A stretch of 64,000 nt of DNA from Myxococcus hansupus (GCF_000280925.3 NZ_CP012109.1:1550001-1614000), one strand, 5' to 3'. Counted from the first letter of the stretch, positions 27,105 to 36,489 are shown. Translations and numbers: made by a program. The notes: a model not told the origin generated them from the sequence alone.

Positions 27105-30100
27105 GCGAGGCGCGCATGGAGGAGGCCGCCGTGCGTCGGATCGCGGCGCGTGCCTCGACCCTCTGGGAGCGATTGGAGGGGGGCTACGTTCCCGAGGACG
27201 ACCCGGAGAGTCTCCGGCTGGCGAGCGAGCGACTGGGGCGGTGGCGCGACAAGGCCGCGGGCGGCGACGCGCGCCTGTTCCAGAAACGGCTCGACTGGCT
27301 CGGTACTTCTTCGCGGCAGGTGTTGCCCTTGCTGGGAGAGGTCCGGCTCGAGGGGGCGCTGCCCGCGTGGACGCGGACGTTCCGGCGGGCCATGGCGCTG
27401 CGACGGGAGGCAGGGCAGGGCGGACAGGGCAGGGAGATTCCCTTCGTCGAGCTGCTGCGCCCCTTCGCTGAGGTGGCCAGGGAGCTGCTTTCCTTCGAAT
27501 GCCAGGCCGTGTTCACGGACGCCGCCTTCGACGACTTGATGGAGGACCTGCTTCGTGAGTTGAGCCACGTCGCCGCGCCCGCCTTGCTGGCGGAGTTCGT
27601 GGCCTTTCGTTCGAGCCAGGGAGGGCGCGCGGAGCCCACGTCCCGTGCGCTGTACGAGGCCTTCATCGCGCGGCAGCTCGCGGAGGGCCCACGGGAGTTC
27701 TTCACGGACTACGCCGTGCTCGCGCGGCTGCTCTCGCGCGTCACCGAGCAGTGGGCGCTCCATGTCAACGCGCTCGCCAGTGCCGTGAAAGCGGACCGCG
27801 AGGAAATGCAGCGGGTCTTCACGGAGGGCGCGCCGCTGGGGCGCATCGTCGCCATCCAATCCTCGCTCTCCGACCGACACCTGGGAGGGCGCACGGTCGC
27901 TCACGTCACGTTCGAGGGCGGGACGCGGCTCTACTTCAAGCCTCGCGGCCTGGGCGTCGAAGTGGCCTGGTACGAACTGCTCGCCGCGCTGAACGCGCGC
28001 GGGGGCGACTTCCACCTCTTGCGCGTGCTCGACCGGGGCACGTGGGGTTGGGTGGAGCCGGCGGTCCCCGCGCCATGTGCCGACGCGAGCGAGGTTCGAC
28101 GGTTCTATGTCCGCTCGGGGATGTTGCTGAGCCTCCTCTACGTGCTCGAGGCGTCGGACTGCTTCTTCGAGAACATCGTCGCCGCGGGCGCCTTTCCCGT
28201 CCTCATCGACACGGAGACGTTGATGCACCACGTCCTCCACCAGCGCCGGGACGGTGGGGAGGCCGAAGCACTCGCGAAGGAGCTCGTCCTCGACTCCGTC
28301 TGCCGCGCGGGTTTCCTTCCCTCCTGGGACGTGGGGCCGCGTGGCGAGCGCGTCGACATCAGCGGGCTGGGGGCCACCCCGGGGCAGGTGACCGGCTATC
28401 TGCGGCGGCAGTGGCATCACATCAACACCGATGCCATGGGATTGGAGCAGGTGCCCATCCGCTTGGAGTCGGAGGACCACCTTCCCCGGCTCGGCGGCGA
28501 GCTTCCGCGCGTCTCCGAGCATGCCGGAGCGCTCGTGGAGGGCTTCTCCTGGATGTACCGGCAGCTTCGCGAGCATCGACAGGAGCTGAGCCAGCCGGGC
28601 TCGCCGCTCGCGCGCCTGGGCTCGCAGGAGATTCGTTTCGTCTTCCACGCCTCGCGCATCTACGGGCTGTTGCTGAAGCGGCTCGGCGCTCCGCGGCACC
28701 TGCGGGTCGGCGTGGAGCGGAGCATCGAAACGGACGTCCTCAGCCGCTTCTACGTGGAGTCGCCCGAGAAGACGCGTTACTGGCCGCTGCTCGCCGCGGA
28801 GCTGGAGTCCCTCGAGCAGTTGGACCTTCCCTGCTTCAGGGCGCGCGCGGACAGCCATGCGCTCACCCTTCCCACGGGGCACGTGTTGTCCGGGGCGTTC
28901 CTGGAGAGTGGCCGCGAGCGCGCGTGGCGCAAGCTGTCGTCCCTGGATGAGGCCGACCTGGAGTCACAGGTGCGCTTCATCCACGCCGCGCTGAGTCTGG
29001 GGGAGACCTCGCGAGTCCATGCGCCCGCCTCACGGCCCAGGCAGGAGGAGTCCGGCCAAGACGACGCGCCCCTGTCTCGCGAGGAACTCGCCGCGGAGGC
29101 CAACGCCATCGCCGCCGGGCTGCGCGCGCGGGCCATCCTCACGCCTGGTGGTGGGGCCACGTGGATCGCGCCTCGGATGGTGCCCGACGCGGGTCACCAT
29201 CCCCTGAGCCCGCTGCGCCTGGACCTGTACGACGGGCTGGGGGGCATCGCGCTGTTCCATGCCGGGATGGAGCACGTCTGTGGAGAGGGCCGCGAGATGG
29301 CGCTCGCGGCGTTGTCCTCGTTGAGGCGGTTCGTGGCGTCGGCCACCCCGCGTCGCGCGGCGCAGGAGGGGTATCCCCTGGGCGCGGCTTCGGGCCTCGG
29401 GTCCTTCCTCTACGTGCTGTGTCGGGCTTCGTCCTTGTTGGGGGAGCCCTCGCTCCTGGAGGACGCTTCCCGGGCCGCGAGCCTCATCACCCCGGAGGCC
29501 ATCGAGGCGGACGACCAGTTCGATGCCGTGTCAGGCACGGCGGGAGCCCTCCTCGGGCTGTTGGTGTTTCATCAGGCGACGGGACTGAAGACGGCGCTGG
29601 AGCGGGCCCGCCAGTGCGGAGCGCACCTGCTGAGACACCAGCATCCCTGCGAGCCAGCGGGGGCCGCGTGGTCCGCGAGAAAGGGCCGGCCCGTGACAGG
29701 GCTCGCCCACGGCGCGGCGGGAATCGCCCTCGCGCTGCTGCGTCTGGATGCCGTGGTGGGGGACTCCCGGCTGCGAGTCGCGGCGGAGCGGGCGTTGGCG
29801 TTCGAGGCTTCCGATTTCCGGCAGGCCCGGGAGGGCGCGCTCACCTTCACGAACACGTGGTGTCACGGGGCCGCGGGCGTGGGGCTCGCGCGCCTGTCGG
29901 GGCTGTCCCTCCTGGACTCCAGTGCGGTGCGGCGCGACATCGATGACGCCGTGTCGCGAGCGCGGCAGCAGGGCTTGGGGGAGCGGGACGGGGTGTGCTG
30001 TGGCCAGTCGGGTGTCATCGAGCTGCTCCTCACCGCGGCGCGCTCGAACGCGGACGCGGCCCTCGATGCGCTGGCGCTCCGTCAGGCCTCCGCGATGGTG

Positions 30101-30253
30101 AGGCGGGCTCGGACCGGGGGGTACCGGTTCGCGGGGGCAGAGCAGGGCGGCTTCCCCGAGCCAGCGTTCTTCCAGGGCCTCTCGGGCCTCGGCTACCAGC
30201 TCCTGCGGCTCGCCTTCCCGGGGCGTCTTCCCTCGGTACTCGTCTGGGAGTGA
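27101..30253 (+). CDS. lanM: Class II lanthipeptide synthetase LanM (CCG type)
   Basis: 1050 residues. The N-terminal dehydratase (DUF4135, about 100-620) has a lipid-kinase-like active site: Lys280 in YFKPRGLG, Asp353/Asn358 in DCFFENIV, and Asp370/Glu372 in IDTETL. The LanC-like cyclase (about 700-1050) has zinc ligands Cys921 in WCHG and Cys966-Cys967 in CCGQSG. LanM phosphorylates and eliminates Ser/Thr of the precursor core, then adds Cys thiols to form (methyl)lanthionine. The CCG triad is the ProcM-like three-Cys version, associated with reactive, substrate-tolerant cyclases. The probable substrate is the peptide at 20541. The gene overlaps the preceding JmjC gene by four bases. Confidence 0.95.
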   Translation: MSEARMEEAAVRRIAARASTLWERLEGGYVPEDDPESLRLASERLGRWRDKAAGGDARLFQKRLDWLGTSSRQVLPLLGEVRLEGALPAWTRTFRRAMALRREAGQGGQGREIPFVELLRPFAEVARELLSFECQAVFTDAAFDDLMEDLLRELSHVAAPALLAEFVAFRSSQGGRAEPTSRALYEAFIARQLAEGPREFFTDYAVLARLLSRVTEQWALHVNALASAVKADREEMQRVFTEGAPLGRIVAIQSSLSDRHLGGRTVAHVTFEGGTRLYFKPRGLGVEVAWYELLAALNARGGDFHLLRVLDRGTWGWVEPAVPAPCADASEVRRFYVRSGMLLSLLYVLEASDCFFENIVAAGAFPVLIDTETLMHHVLHQRRDGGEAEALAKELVLDSVCRAGFLPSWDVGPRGERVDISGLGATPGQVTGYLRRQWHHINTDAMGLEQVPIRLESEDHLPRLGGELPRVSEHAGALVEGFSWMYRQLREHRQELSQPGSPLARLGSQEIRFVFHASRIYGLLLKRLGAPRHLRVGVERSIETDVLSRFYVESPEKTRYWPLLAAELESLEQLDLPCFRARADSHALTLPTGHVLSGAFLESGRERAWRKLSSLDEADLESQVRFIHAALSLGETSRVHAPASRPRQEESGQDDAPLSREELAAEANAIAAGLRARAILTPGGGATWIAPRMVPDAGHHPLSPLRLDLYDGLGGIALFHAGMEHVCGEGREMALAALSSLRRFVASATPRRAAQEGYPLGAASGLGSFLYVLCRASSLLGEPSLLEDASRAASLITPEAIEADDQFDAVSGTAGALLGLLVFHQATGLKTALERARQCGAHLLRHQHPCEPAGAAWSARKGRPVTGLAHGAAGIALALLRLDAVVGDSRLRVAAERALAFEASDFRQAREGALTFTNTWCHGAAGVGLARLSGLSLLDSSAVRRDIDDAVSRARQQGLGERDGVCCGQSGVIELLLTAARSNADAALDALALRQASAMVRRARTGGYRFAGAEQGGFPEPAFFQGLSGLGYQLLRLAFPGRLPSVLVWE

Positions 30254-30263
30254 CGGAGGGCGC

Positions 30264-31718
30264 ATGGAGCCGAACGGCACGATGGAACATCTCACCGCCT
30301 TCCTGGCGCGCACGCGGGGCCCGGCGCACGGCGGCGACGAGGTCCTCGCGCAGGCCCGCGAGGTGTTGGAGCAGGCCTATGTCCATCTGCCCGACGCCGC
30401 GTTGTCGGAGGTGGACCCCCTCGGGCGGCTGGCGGCGCTCCAGCGCGCGATGCCCCTGGAGCGGAGCCTGCTCTACCGGGAGCTGCTCGCCATCTTCGCG
30501 CGCATGGGGGACCGCCACACCCACTGCGCCCTGCCCGAGCCCTTCGCGAGCCGGGTCGCGTTCCTGCCCTTCCTGGTGGGAGATTTCCTCGAGCGGGATG
30601 CTCCGCGCATCGCGGTGCTCGACTCCGCGGTGAGCGAGCTCGAACGCGGAGATGTCCTCGTCTCGTGGAATGGCGTCGACGTGGCCGACGTCGTGGGACG
30701 TCACCGGGCGTGGCAACACGGCGCCCATCCCGAGGCCCGGCACGCGAAGGCGGTGCAGACGCTGACCTTCCGTCCCCTGTCGCTGATGCCACCGCCCGAG
30801 GAGGAGGCAGTCGTCCTGGAGTGCGTGTCCGCGCGGGGGATGCGCAAGGAGGTCCGGTTGACGTGGCGGGTGGCGGACGGCGCGTGGCTCGCGCAACGCT
30901 TCGCCTCCTTCCACGCCGGAGCCGCCGAGGTCCGCGTCGCGAGCGATGGCGCGATTCTCGCGCGCCGGGTGGACACCTCGCGAGGGACGTTCGGCTACAT
31001 CCGGGTGGACGCGTTTCTAGGACGCCCCGAGGCCTTCCTGGAGCACTTCGCCCAGGCGCTGGCCGACCTGCCCCGCCAGGGCGTCATCCTGGACATGCGG
31101 CGCTGCGAGGACGGCATCGTGCGGATTGGAGAGGGGCTGCTCCAGCTCTTCACCTCGCGAAGGATTCAACCCCAGCCCTTCCAGTTCCGGCTCACGCCGC
31201 TGACCGCATCGCTCGTCCGTTCGGTGCCGGCGCTCGCAGACTGGAGAGACGCCGTCGAGCGCGCGGAGGCCCAGGGGCGGACCTTCTCGGAAGGCGTGCC
31301 GCTGACGCCCGAGGCGGAGGCGAATGGCCTGGGGCGGAAGTACCCGGGCGCGGTCGTGCTCCTCACGAGCGCGCTGACGTACAGCACCGCGGAGATGTTC
31401 GCGGCGGGCTTCCAGGACCACGGGATAGGGCGGGTGGTGGGGACGGCCGCGCGCACGGGCGGCGGCGGCGCATCGCCCTGGCCGCAGAGCACGCTCCACA
31501 AGCTCTCCGGCCGCGACGCCTTCCGTCCCTTGCCGGAGGGCCCTCGCTTTCGCGTCGCCGTCCGAAGGTGTCAGCGCGTGCATGCGCGGGCGGGCCTGCC
31601 CCTCGAACGCGAGGGCGTGGTCCCCGACGTGCTCCACGCGCCGACGCGGGCGGACCTCTTCCACGGCGACCGGGACCTCCTGGAGGTCGCCGGAGAGGTG
31701 CTGGCAGGCATGCGTTAG
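30264..31718 (+). CDS. S41-family (C-terminal-processing type) peptidase, possible leader protease
   Basis: 484 residues with a GGAGGG site before ATG 30264. An N-terminal helical region precedes a PDZ-like segment (GDVLVSWNGVDVADVVG) and the S41 catalytic domain, with candidate nucleophile Ser374 in LTYSTAEMFAAGF and glycine-rich GRVVGTAARTGGGG. No clear signal peptide is present, so it appears cytosolic. The cluster has no C39 or subtilisin-like protease, so this enzyme is the best candidate for removing the precursor leader. That assignment is inferred from context only. Confidence 0.83.
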   Translation: MEPNGTMEHLTAFLARTRGPAHGGDEVLAQAREVLEQAYVHLPDAALSEVDPLGRLAALQRAMPLERSLLYRELLAIFARMGDRHTHCALPEPFASRVAFLPFLVGDFLERDAPRIAVLDSAVSELERGDVLVSWNGVDVADVVGRHRAWQHGAHPEARHAKAVQTLTFRPLSLMPPPEEEAVVLECVSARGMRKEVRLTWRVADGAWLAQRFASFHAGAAEVRVASDGAILARRVDTSRGTFGYIRVDAFLGRPEAFLEHFAQALADLPRQGVILDMRRCEDGIVRIGEGLLQLFTSRRIQPQPFQFRLTPLTASLVRSVPALADWRDAVERAEAQGRTFSEGVPLTPEAEANGLGRKYPGAVVLLTSALTYSTAEMFAAGFQDHGIGRVVGTAARTGGGGASPWPQSTLHKLSGRDAFRPLPEGPRFRVAVRRCQRVHARAGLPLEREGVVPDVLHAPTRADLFHGDRDLLEVAGEVLAGMR

Positions 31719-31747
31719 TCGGAACAACGAAAGGAAGGGGAGCGGCG

Positions 31748-32680
31748 ATGTCCGAAGCGAACCTGGCGGTCAGTGCGCACGAAGTCTCGTCCAGCATCGA
31801 CTTCCGGCGGCGGTTGCGCGAGCGGCAGCAGCTCGTGACACGCGCGCTGGACGAGCAGTTCCCTCCCGGCTCGGGTCCCCTGACGGCCGCCATCCGGGAG
31901 GCCGTGCTGGCGGATGGAAAGCGCCTGCGGCCCATCCTCTGTCTGGAGGCCTGCGAGTGGGTGGGCGGGAGCCTCAAGGCGGCGCTGCCCGCGGCCTGCG
32001 CCATCGAGATGATTCACAAGATGTCGCTGGTGCACGACGACCTGCCGGCCATGGACGACGCGGAGACGCGCAACGGCCGGCCCGCGCTGCACAAGGTGCA
32101 TGGCGAGGCGCTGGCCATCCTCGCCGGAGACGCCTTGCTGGTGCATGCGTTCGGGCTGCTGGCCTCCATCCGGGCGGTGCCCGCCGAACGGGTGCTGGGG
32201 GCCATCTCCCGTCTCTGCCAGGCCTTGGGCACCGCGGGCCTTGCGGGGGGACAGGCCCTGGACGTGCTCTCCCAATCCGAGGACGTGACGCCCGAGAAGC
32301 TCGACCACGTCCACACCTGGAAGACGGCGAGCTTCTTCGAGGCGGCCATGGTCATCGGCGCGGAGGTGGGCGGCGCGGACGCGTCTCAGGTCGAGGCGCT
32401 CGCCCGGTACGGGAAGCTCCTCGGCAGGGCGTTTCAAATCTCCGACGACCTCCTGGATGCCCGGGACGTGAAGGCCCTGGCCCACGGGGAGGCGACGAAC
32501 TACGTCCAGCTCCACGGGGTGGACGGCGCCCGGCGCAAGCTGCGCGAGCTGCTGGACCAGGCCGTCTCCGCGCTCGCCTCGAACAAGAGGGGCGCGCTCC
32601 CGCTGCTCGCGGGGCTCGCGGAGCTCGTCTGGGAACGCTCCTGGCGTCCGGCGGAGGGGCCTCATGGCAATGACACCTGA
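31748..32680 (+). CDS. Polyprenyl (probably geranylgeranyl) diphosphate synthase
   Basis: 310 residues from ATG 31748. The first Asp-rich motif is D97-D-L-P-A-M-D103 and the second is D233-D-L-L-D237. The residue five positions before the first motif is Met (IHKMSLVHDD), not the aromatic residue typical of FPP synthases, and the surrounding sequence resembles type II GGPP synthases; a C20 product is therefore inferred. In the ComX system a related protein (ComQ) prenylates a peptide Trp, so supply of, or transfer to, the Trp-containing core is conceivable. It overlaps the radical SAM gene by 17 bases. Confidence 0.88.
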   Translation: MSEANLAVSAHEVSSSIDFRRRLRERQQLVTRALDEQFPPGSGPLTAAIREAVLADGKRLRPILCLEACEWVGGSLKAALPAACAIEMIHKMSLVHDDLPAMDDAETRNGRPALHKVHGEALAILAGDALLVHAFGLLASIRAVPAERVLGAISRLCQALGTAGLAGGQALDVLSQSEDVTPEKLDHVHTWKTASFFEAAMVIGAEVGGADASQVEALARYGKLLGRAFQISDDLLDARDVKALAHGEATNYVQLHGVDGARRKLRELLDQAVSALASNKRGALPLLAGLAELVWERSWRPAEGPHGNDT

Positions 32681-34685
32681 GACGGCGATGCCCTCGCATG
32701 ACGTCTGTCTGCTGTCGATGCCGTTCCCGGTGCTGAACCAGCCCTCGATGGCCTTGGGGCTGTTGAAGCCCGCCCTGACACGCGCCGGGCTTTCGGTGAA
32801 GACGCTCTACCCGTGCCTGTGGTTCGCGGAGGAGGTGGGGCTCGACGCCTATGTCGCCATCTGCGACAGCAAGCAGGAGTTCCTGGTGGGGGAGTGGATC
32901 TTCGCCGAGGCCGCCTTCCCCGACTTCCATCCCGAGATGGACGTCTATCTGGAGCGCGTGCTGTCCGCGCCCGTGTCCCAGGGGCTCTTGAGCAAGAGCC
33001 GCTTCAGGGGGGACCCGCGCGCGGCCCTGCTCGCGGCGCGAAAGGCGGCCGGGGCCTTCGTCGAGCGCGTCGCCGCCCGGGTCCTGGAGACGCGGCCCCG
33101 CATCGTCGGGTGTACCTCCACGTTCACCCAGCACTGCGCCTCGCTGGCGGTGCTCCGGAAGATTCGCGAGCTGGCGCCCGACGTCATCACCCTCATGGGG
33201 GGCGCCAACTGCGAGGGGGACATGGGGGTGAGCGCGCGGCGCCATTTCCCCTGGGTGGACTTCGTCGTCTCCGGAGAAGGCGACGCGCTCGTCCCCGCGC
33301 TGTGTCTGCGCATCATGGAGCACGGGCGGGACGTCCCCGCGCGGCTGCTGCCCGTGGGCGTCATCGGTGAAGCGCACCTGCGCCTTCCCGAAGGCGCCCC
33401 GGCGCCCAGGGCCTCGGTGTCACGCATGGACACGACCCCCGTCCCCGACTTCGACGATTACTTCGAGGCGCTCGAGGCCTCGCCGCTGGCCCCCTTCATC
33501 TTCCCGGGGCTCGCCATGGAGACCTCGCGGGGGTGCTGGTGGGGCAAGAAGCACCACTGCACGTTCTGTGGGCTGAACGGCGGCAGCATGGACTTCCGCT
33601 CCAAGAGCGCCAGCCGGGTCCTGGAGGAGCTGGCGGGGCTGTCCGGGCGCTACGGCATCCGCAAGTTCAACATCGTCGATAACATCATGGACCTCGCCTA
33701 CATCCAGGAGCTGGCGCCACAGCTCGCCTCGGAGAAGCCCTACACCCTGTTCTTCGAGACGAAGGTCAACCTGAAGCGCTCGCAGCTTGAGCGGCTCGCC
33801 GCGGCGGGGATCCGGCGCCTCCAACCCGGCGTGGAGAGCATGCACGACGAGATTCTCCGATTGGTCGACAAGGGGACCACGGCGCTGCAGAACGTCCAAC
33901 TGCTCAAGTGGGCGCGCGAGCTGGGCATCTTCATCACCTGGAACTTCCTGTGGGACGTGCCGGGGGAACAGGACGCATGGTACGGCGAGATGGCCGAGTG
34001 GATGCCGTGGGTGACCCATCTCCAGCCGCCGGGTGTGGACCGCATCCAGTTCCACCGCTTCAGCCCCTATCACCAGCGGCCCGCCAGCTTCGGGCTCGAG
34101 CTCGTGCCGTACCCGCTCTACGCCCACGTCTATCCGCTCGCCCCGGAGGCGCTGGGGAAGCTGGCCTATTACTTCCACGATGCCCGTCGGAGGTCCGCGA
34201 AGGAGGAGCTGGAGCGGCGGCCCTTCCTGAAGCAGGTGATGCGGGAGCTCGGCCGGTGGAACAAGCTGTGGAACCGCGGGGGCTCCGGTGGCACGGCGGA
34301 GGCGCCGGTGTTGCGGATGTTCGACGAGGGCCCGCGGCTGCGCCTGCTGGATACCCGGCCTTGCGCCGTGGCCCGGGAACAGTTCCTCACCGGGCTCGCG
34401 AGGCAGGTCTACCTCCAGTGTGATGCGATCCAGACCTCGCAGAGCCTGCTCGACGGGCTCGGGGGCGAAAGGGCCCAGCAAGAGGACGTGCAGGTCATCC
34501 TGGACGACCTCGTGCGGCGCAAGCTGCTGCTGCGGCAGGGGGAGCGCTTCATCGCCCTGGCACTGCGCACGGTGTCGCGGATTCCAGACTCGGACGAGGA
34601 CTTCCCGGGGGGATACACGGACGTGGAACTCTGGCGCCGGAGCCTCGAGGAGGAGGAGGGCGCCAGGTGGTCCCAGGCGTCATAG
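32664..34685 (+). CDS. B12-binding radical SAM RiPP maturation C-methyltransferase (rSAM_ocin_1/TIGR03975 type)
   Basis: 673 residues. A cobalamin-binding-type Rossmann domain (about 10-240; RIVGCTSTFTQHC, LMGGANCEG, VVSGEGD) precedes the radical SAM barrel with cluster cysteines C291-x7-C299-x2-C302 in CWWGKKHHCTFCGLNGG. The longer context (SRGCWWG...CGLNGGSMDFRSK) is diagnostic of the RiPP maturation radical SAM C-methyltransferase family. These enzymes methylate unactivated carbons in peptides, and Trp is one plausible target in the core. Last gene of the operon; the C-terminal ~200 residues are helical and specific to the family. Confidence 0.92.
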   Translation: MAMTPETAMPSHDVCLLSMPFPVLNQPSMALGLLKPALTRAGLSVKTLYPCLWFAEEVGLDAYVAICDSKQEFLVGEWIFAEAAFPDFHPEMDVYLERVLSAPVSQGLLSKSRFRGDPRAALLAARKAAGAFVERVAARVLETRPRIVGCTSTFTQHCASLAVLRKIRELAPDVITLMGGANCEGDMGVSARRHFPWVDFVVSGEGDALVPALCLRIMEHGRDVPARLLPVGVIGEAHLRLPEGAPAPRASVSRMDTTPVPDFDDYFEALEASPLAPFIFPGLAMETSRGCWWGKKHHCTFCGLNGGSMDFRSKSASRVLEELAGLSGRYGIRKFNIVDNIMDLAYIQELAPQLASEKPYTLFFETKVNLKRSQLERLAAAGIRRLQPGVESMHDEILRLVDKGTTALQNVQLLKWARELGIFITWNFLWDVPGEQDAWYGEMAEWMPWVTHLQPPGVDRIQFHRFSPYHQRPASFGLELVPYPLYAHVYPLAPEALGKLAYYFHDARRRSAKEELERRPFLKQVMRELGRWNKLWNRGGSGGTAEAPVLRMFDEGPRLRLLDTRPCAVAREQFLTGLARQVYLQCDAIQTSQSLLDGLGGERAQQEDVQVILDDLVRRKLLLRQGERFIALALRTVSRIPDSDEDFPGGYTDVELWRRSLEEEEGARWSQAS

Positions 34686-34707
34686 CCGCGGAGCCGGTCC
34701 CCGCGGC
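34685..34707. terminator. Terminator-like hairpin after the RiPP operon
   Basis: GCCGCGG (34685-34691) and CCGCGGC (34701-34707) form a 7-bp stem beginning on the last base of the radical SAM stop codon. There is no T-run. Confidence 0.5.
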
Positions 34708-34714
34708 GAGCGAT

Positions 34715-34739
34715 GCCGGGCGCGTGCGCGTCGCCCGGC
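34715..34739. terminator. Second hairpin between convergent genes
   Basis: GCCGGGCG (34715-34722) and CGCCCGGC (34732-34739) form an 8-bp GC-only stem in the 61-base gap between convergent genes. With the preceding hairpin it makes a double barrier to read-through. Confidence 0.5.
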
Positions 34740-34746
34740 CATGACC

Positions 34747-36489
34747 TCAGGGCTTGGGGGCCGGCGGGGTTTGCGGCGCGCTGAACTCCTCCAGCCCCGG
34801 CGCGGGCGGGGGCTGGGTGAAGTCCTCCAATCCCGGCGCGGCGGGGAGGATGGCGTCCTCCACGCCTTCCAGGTTGAGCTTCATGGGCACCTGGAGCGTG
34901 GTGCCCAGCCGCAGCAGCAGCACGTCGGGCTCGATGCCCTTCTCGCCAATGGCCTGGGCCACTTCTCGCGCGGAGAGGGCATTGCCCTTCGCCCACAGGC
35001 CCTTGAGGAAGTCACCCGCCTGCGGCGCACGCCACCAGGCCGGCCCGAAGCGCGCCTTGAGCTGCGCCTGGAGCTGTCCGGCCAGGAACCACGCGCGGAA
35101 GCTGTCCGCGGACTGGAAGAAGTCCTCCTGGTCCACGAGGTAGCGCTCCACGTCCACGTCCTTGAGCGGGATGTCGTCGGAGCGCGACATGATTTCGCGG
35201 TACAGCGCCTTCGGGTCCGCCTCCACGCGGCGGTGCAGCTCCAACTGGTAGAGCAGGCGGCCCGCGGCGCGGCGGATGAGGTACAGCTTGTGCGCGCTGG
35301 AGGTGGCCAGGTACTGCGAGCGCTGCTCGCCGCTGACGCCCGCGTGCTCCTCCAGCCACACCGGGTCCTCCAGCAGGTCCTCGAAGAGGGCGGAGTAGGC
35401 CTCGCCGACGGTGGGGTTGCCCAGCCGCGCCAGCTCGAAGCGCGTCTCCTTCGTGAAGGCCGCGTGCAGCGCGTGCCCGAACTCGTGCAGCACGCGCGCC
35501 TGGTGCAGCACGCCCGTGCCCGGCCTGAAGGAGATGCGCACGTCCGAGGGCACCTTCACCGCCAGCGCCAGGGGGCGTGAGCTCTTCCCCTTCAGCTCGC
35601 GGGCGTCGATGGTGACGTTGGTCAGCTCGGACAGGTCCAGGTTCATGCCCGACAGCGTCCCGTGGGCCTTGAGCAGGGACTCACCCTTGGGGAAGGCGTC
35701 CTCCACCTCGCGGGCGCGGAACAGGCGGGGGATGTCCGCGCGGGTGATGTCCTTGAAGGGCATGCCCAGCTCGCGCTGGCTCAGGCGCTCCATCACCACG
35801 CGGTAGGGGGCCTGCGTGGCCTGGAGGATCTCCTCCGCCAGCACGCTCAGGCGGCCCAGGTCCGACTGGCGCAGCTCGCTGCCAAAGGCCTCGTAGGAGT
35901 CGAAGCCGAGCTCGCGCACCAGCTCCTCCGCGCGCTCCTCGCGCCGGCGCAGCGTCTGGTTGAGCCGCTCGATGGCGGGCGTGGCCGCAGTGTACATGGC
36001 GCGCCTGCGCGCCGCCGTGCGCTCGTTGGCGAGCAGCCGCTCCAGGTCGCGGTAGCGCAGCTCCTTCCCGTCCACCGTGAAGGTGAGGGACGCCTCCAGG
36101 TTCGCCGCCGCGTCGTTGAACTCCGCCAGTGCATGGGAGAGGTACTCCCCGGCGAAGTGCGAGTGCAGCGCGGTGAGGGCGCGCACCTCGCGGGCGTCGT
36201 CGGTGAGGTTCCGCAGCCGGTCGATGCGGCGGATGCTCTCGACGGTGAAGAGCGCCTCGTGGCCCGTGTACGTCCCGGCGACGTCCACGTGCTTGCCCTC
36301 CGTCCAGAAGCCCCACACCAGGCGGCTCTGGTTCTCCAACAGGGCCTCGGCCTTCGTGGCCATGGCGCCGACGTCCGCTTGGAGTTGCTGCTTTTCGGTG
36401 AGGGACTGCCGCCCATCGTTGGGCGGGCCCTTGGGGCAGGCGCTGAGGCAGCAGGCGAAGGCCAGCAGCAGGGGAATCCTTGGGTGCAT
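34747..36489 (-). CDS. HExxH zinc metallopeptidase lipoprotein (M3/M2-like)
   Basis: 580 residues from ATG 36489, preceded by GAGGAG (ATG 36501 is an alternative). The N-terminus (RIPLLLAFACCLSACPKG) is a lipoprotein signal with LSAC. The zinc motif is HEFGHALH near residue 340, followed about 25-30 residues later by an acidic stretch (GEAYSALFEDLLED) with the expected third-ligand Glu. The mainly helical architecture fits gluzincin oligopeptidases of clans M2/M3. It is divergent from epmA with only 30 bases between the starts. It acts in the periplasm or at the outer membrane; the substrate is unknown. Confidence 0.82.
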   Translation of the reverse strand: MHPRIPLLLAFACCLSACPKGPPNDGRQSLTEKQQLQADVGAMATKAEALLENQSRLVWGFWTEGKHVDVAGTYTGHEALFTVESIRRIDRLRNLTDDAREVRALTALHSHFAGEYLSHALAEFNDAAANLEASLTFTVDGKELRYRDLERLLANERTAARRRAMYTAATPAIERLNQTLRRREERAEELVRELGFDSYEAFGSELRQSDLGRLSVLAEEILQATQAPYRVVMERLSQRELGMPFKDITRADIPRLFRAREVEDAFPKGESLLKAHGTLSGMNLDLSELTNVTIDARELKGKSSRPLALAVKVPSDVRISFRPGTGVLHQARVLHEFGHALHAAFTKETRFELARLGNPTVGEAYSALFEDLLEDPVWLEEHAGVSGEQRSQYLATSSAHKLYLIRRAAGRLLYQLELHRRVEADPKALYREIMSRSDDIPLKDVDVERYLVDQEDFFQSADSFRAWFLAGQLQAQLKARFGPAWWRAPQAGDFLKGLWAKGNALSAREVAQAIGEKGIEPDVLLLRLGTTLQVPMKLNLEGVEDAILPAAPGLEDFTQPPPAPGLEEFSAPQTPPAPKP

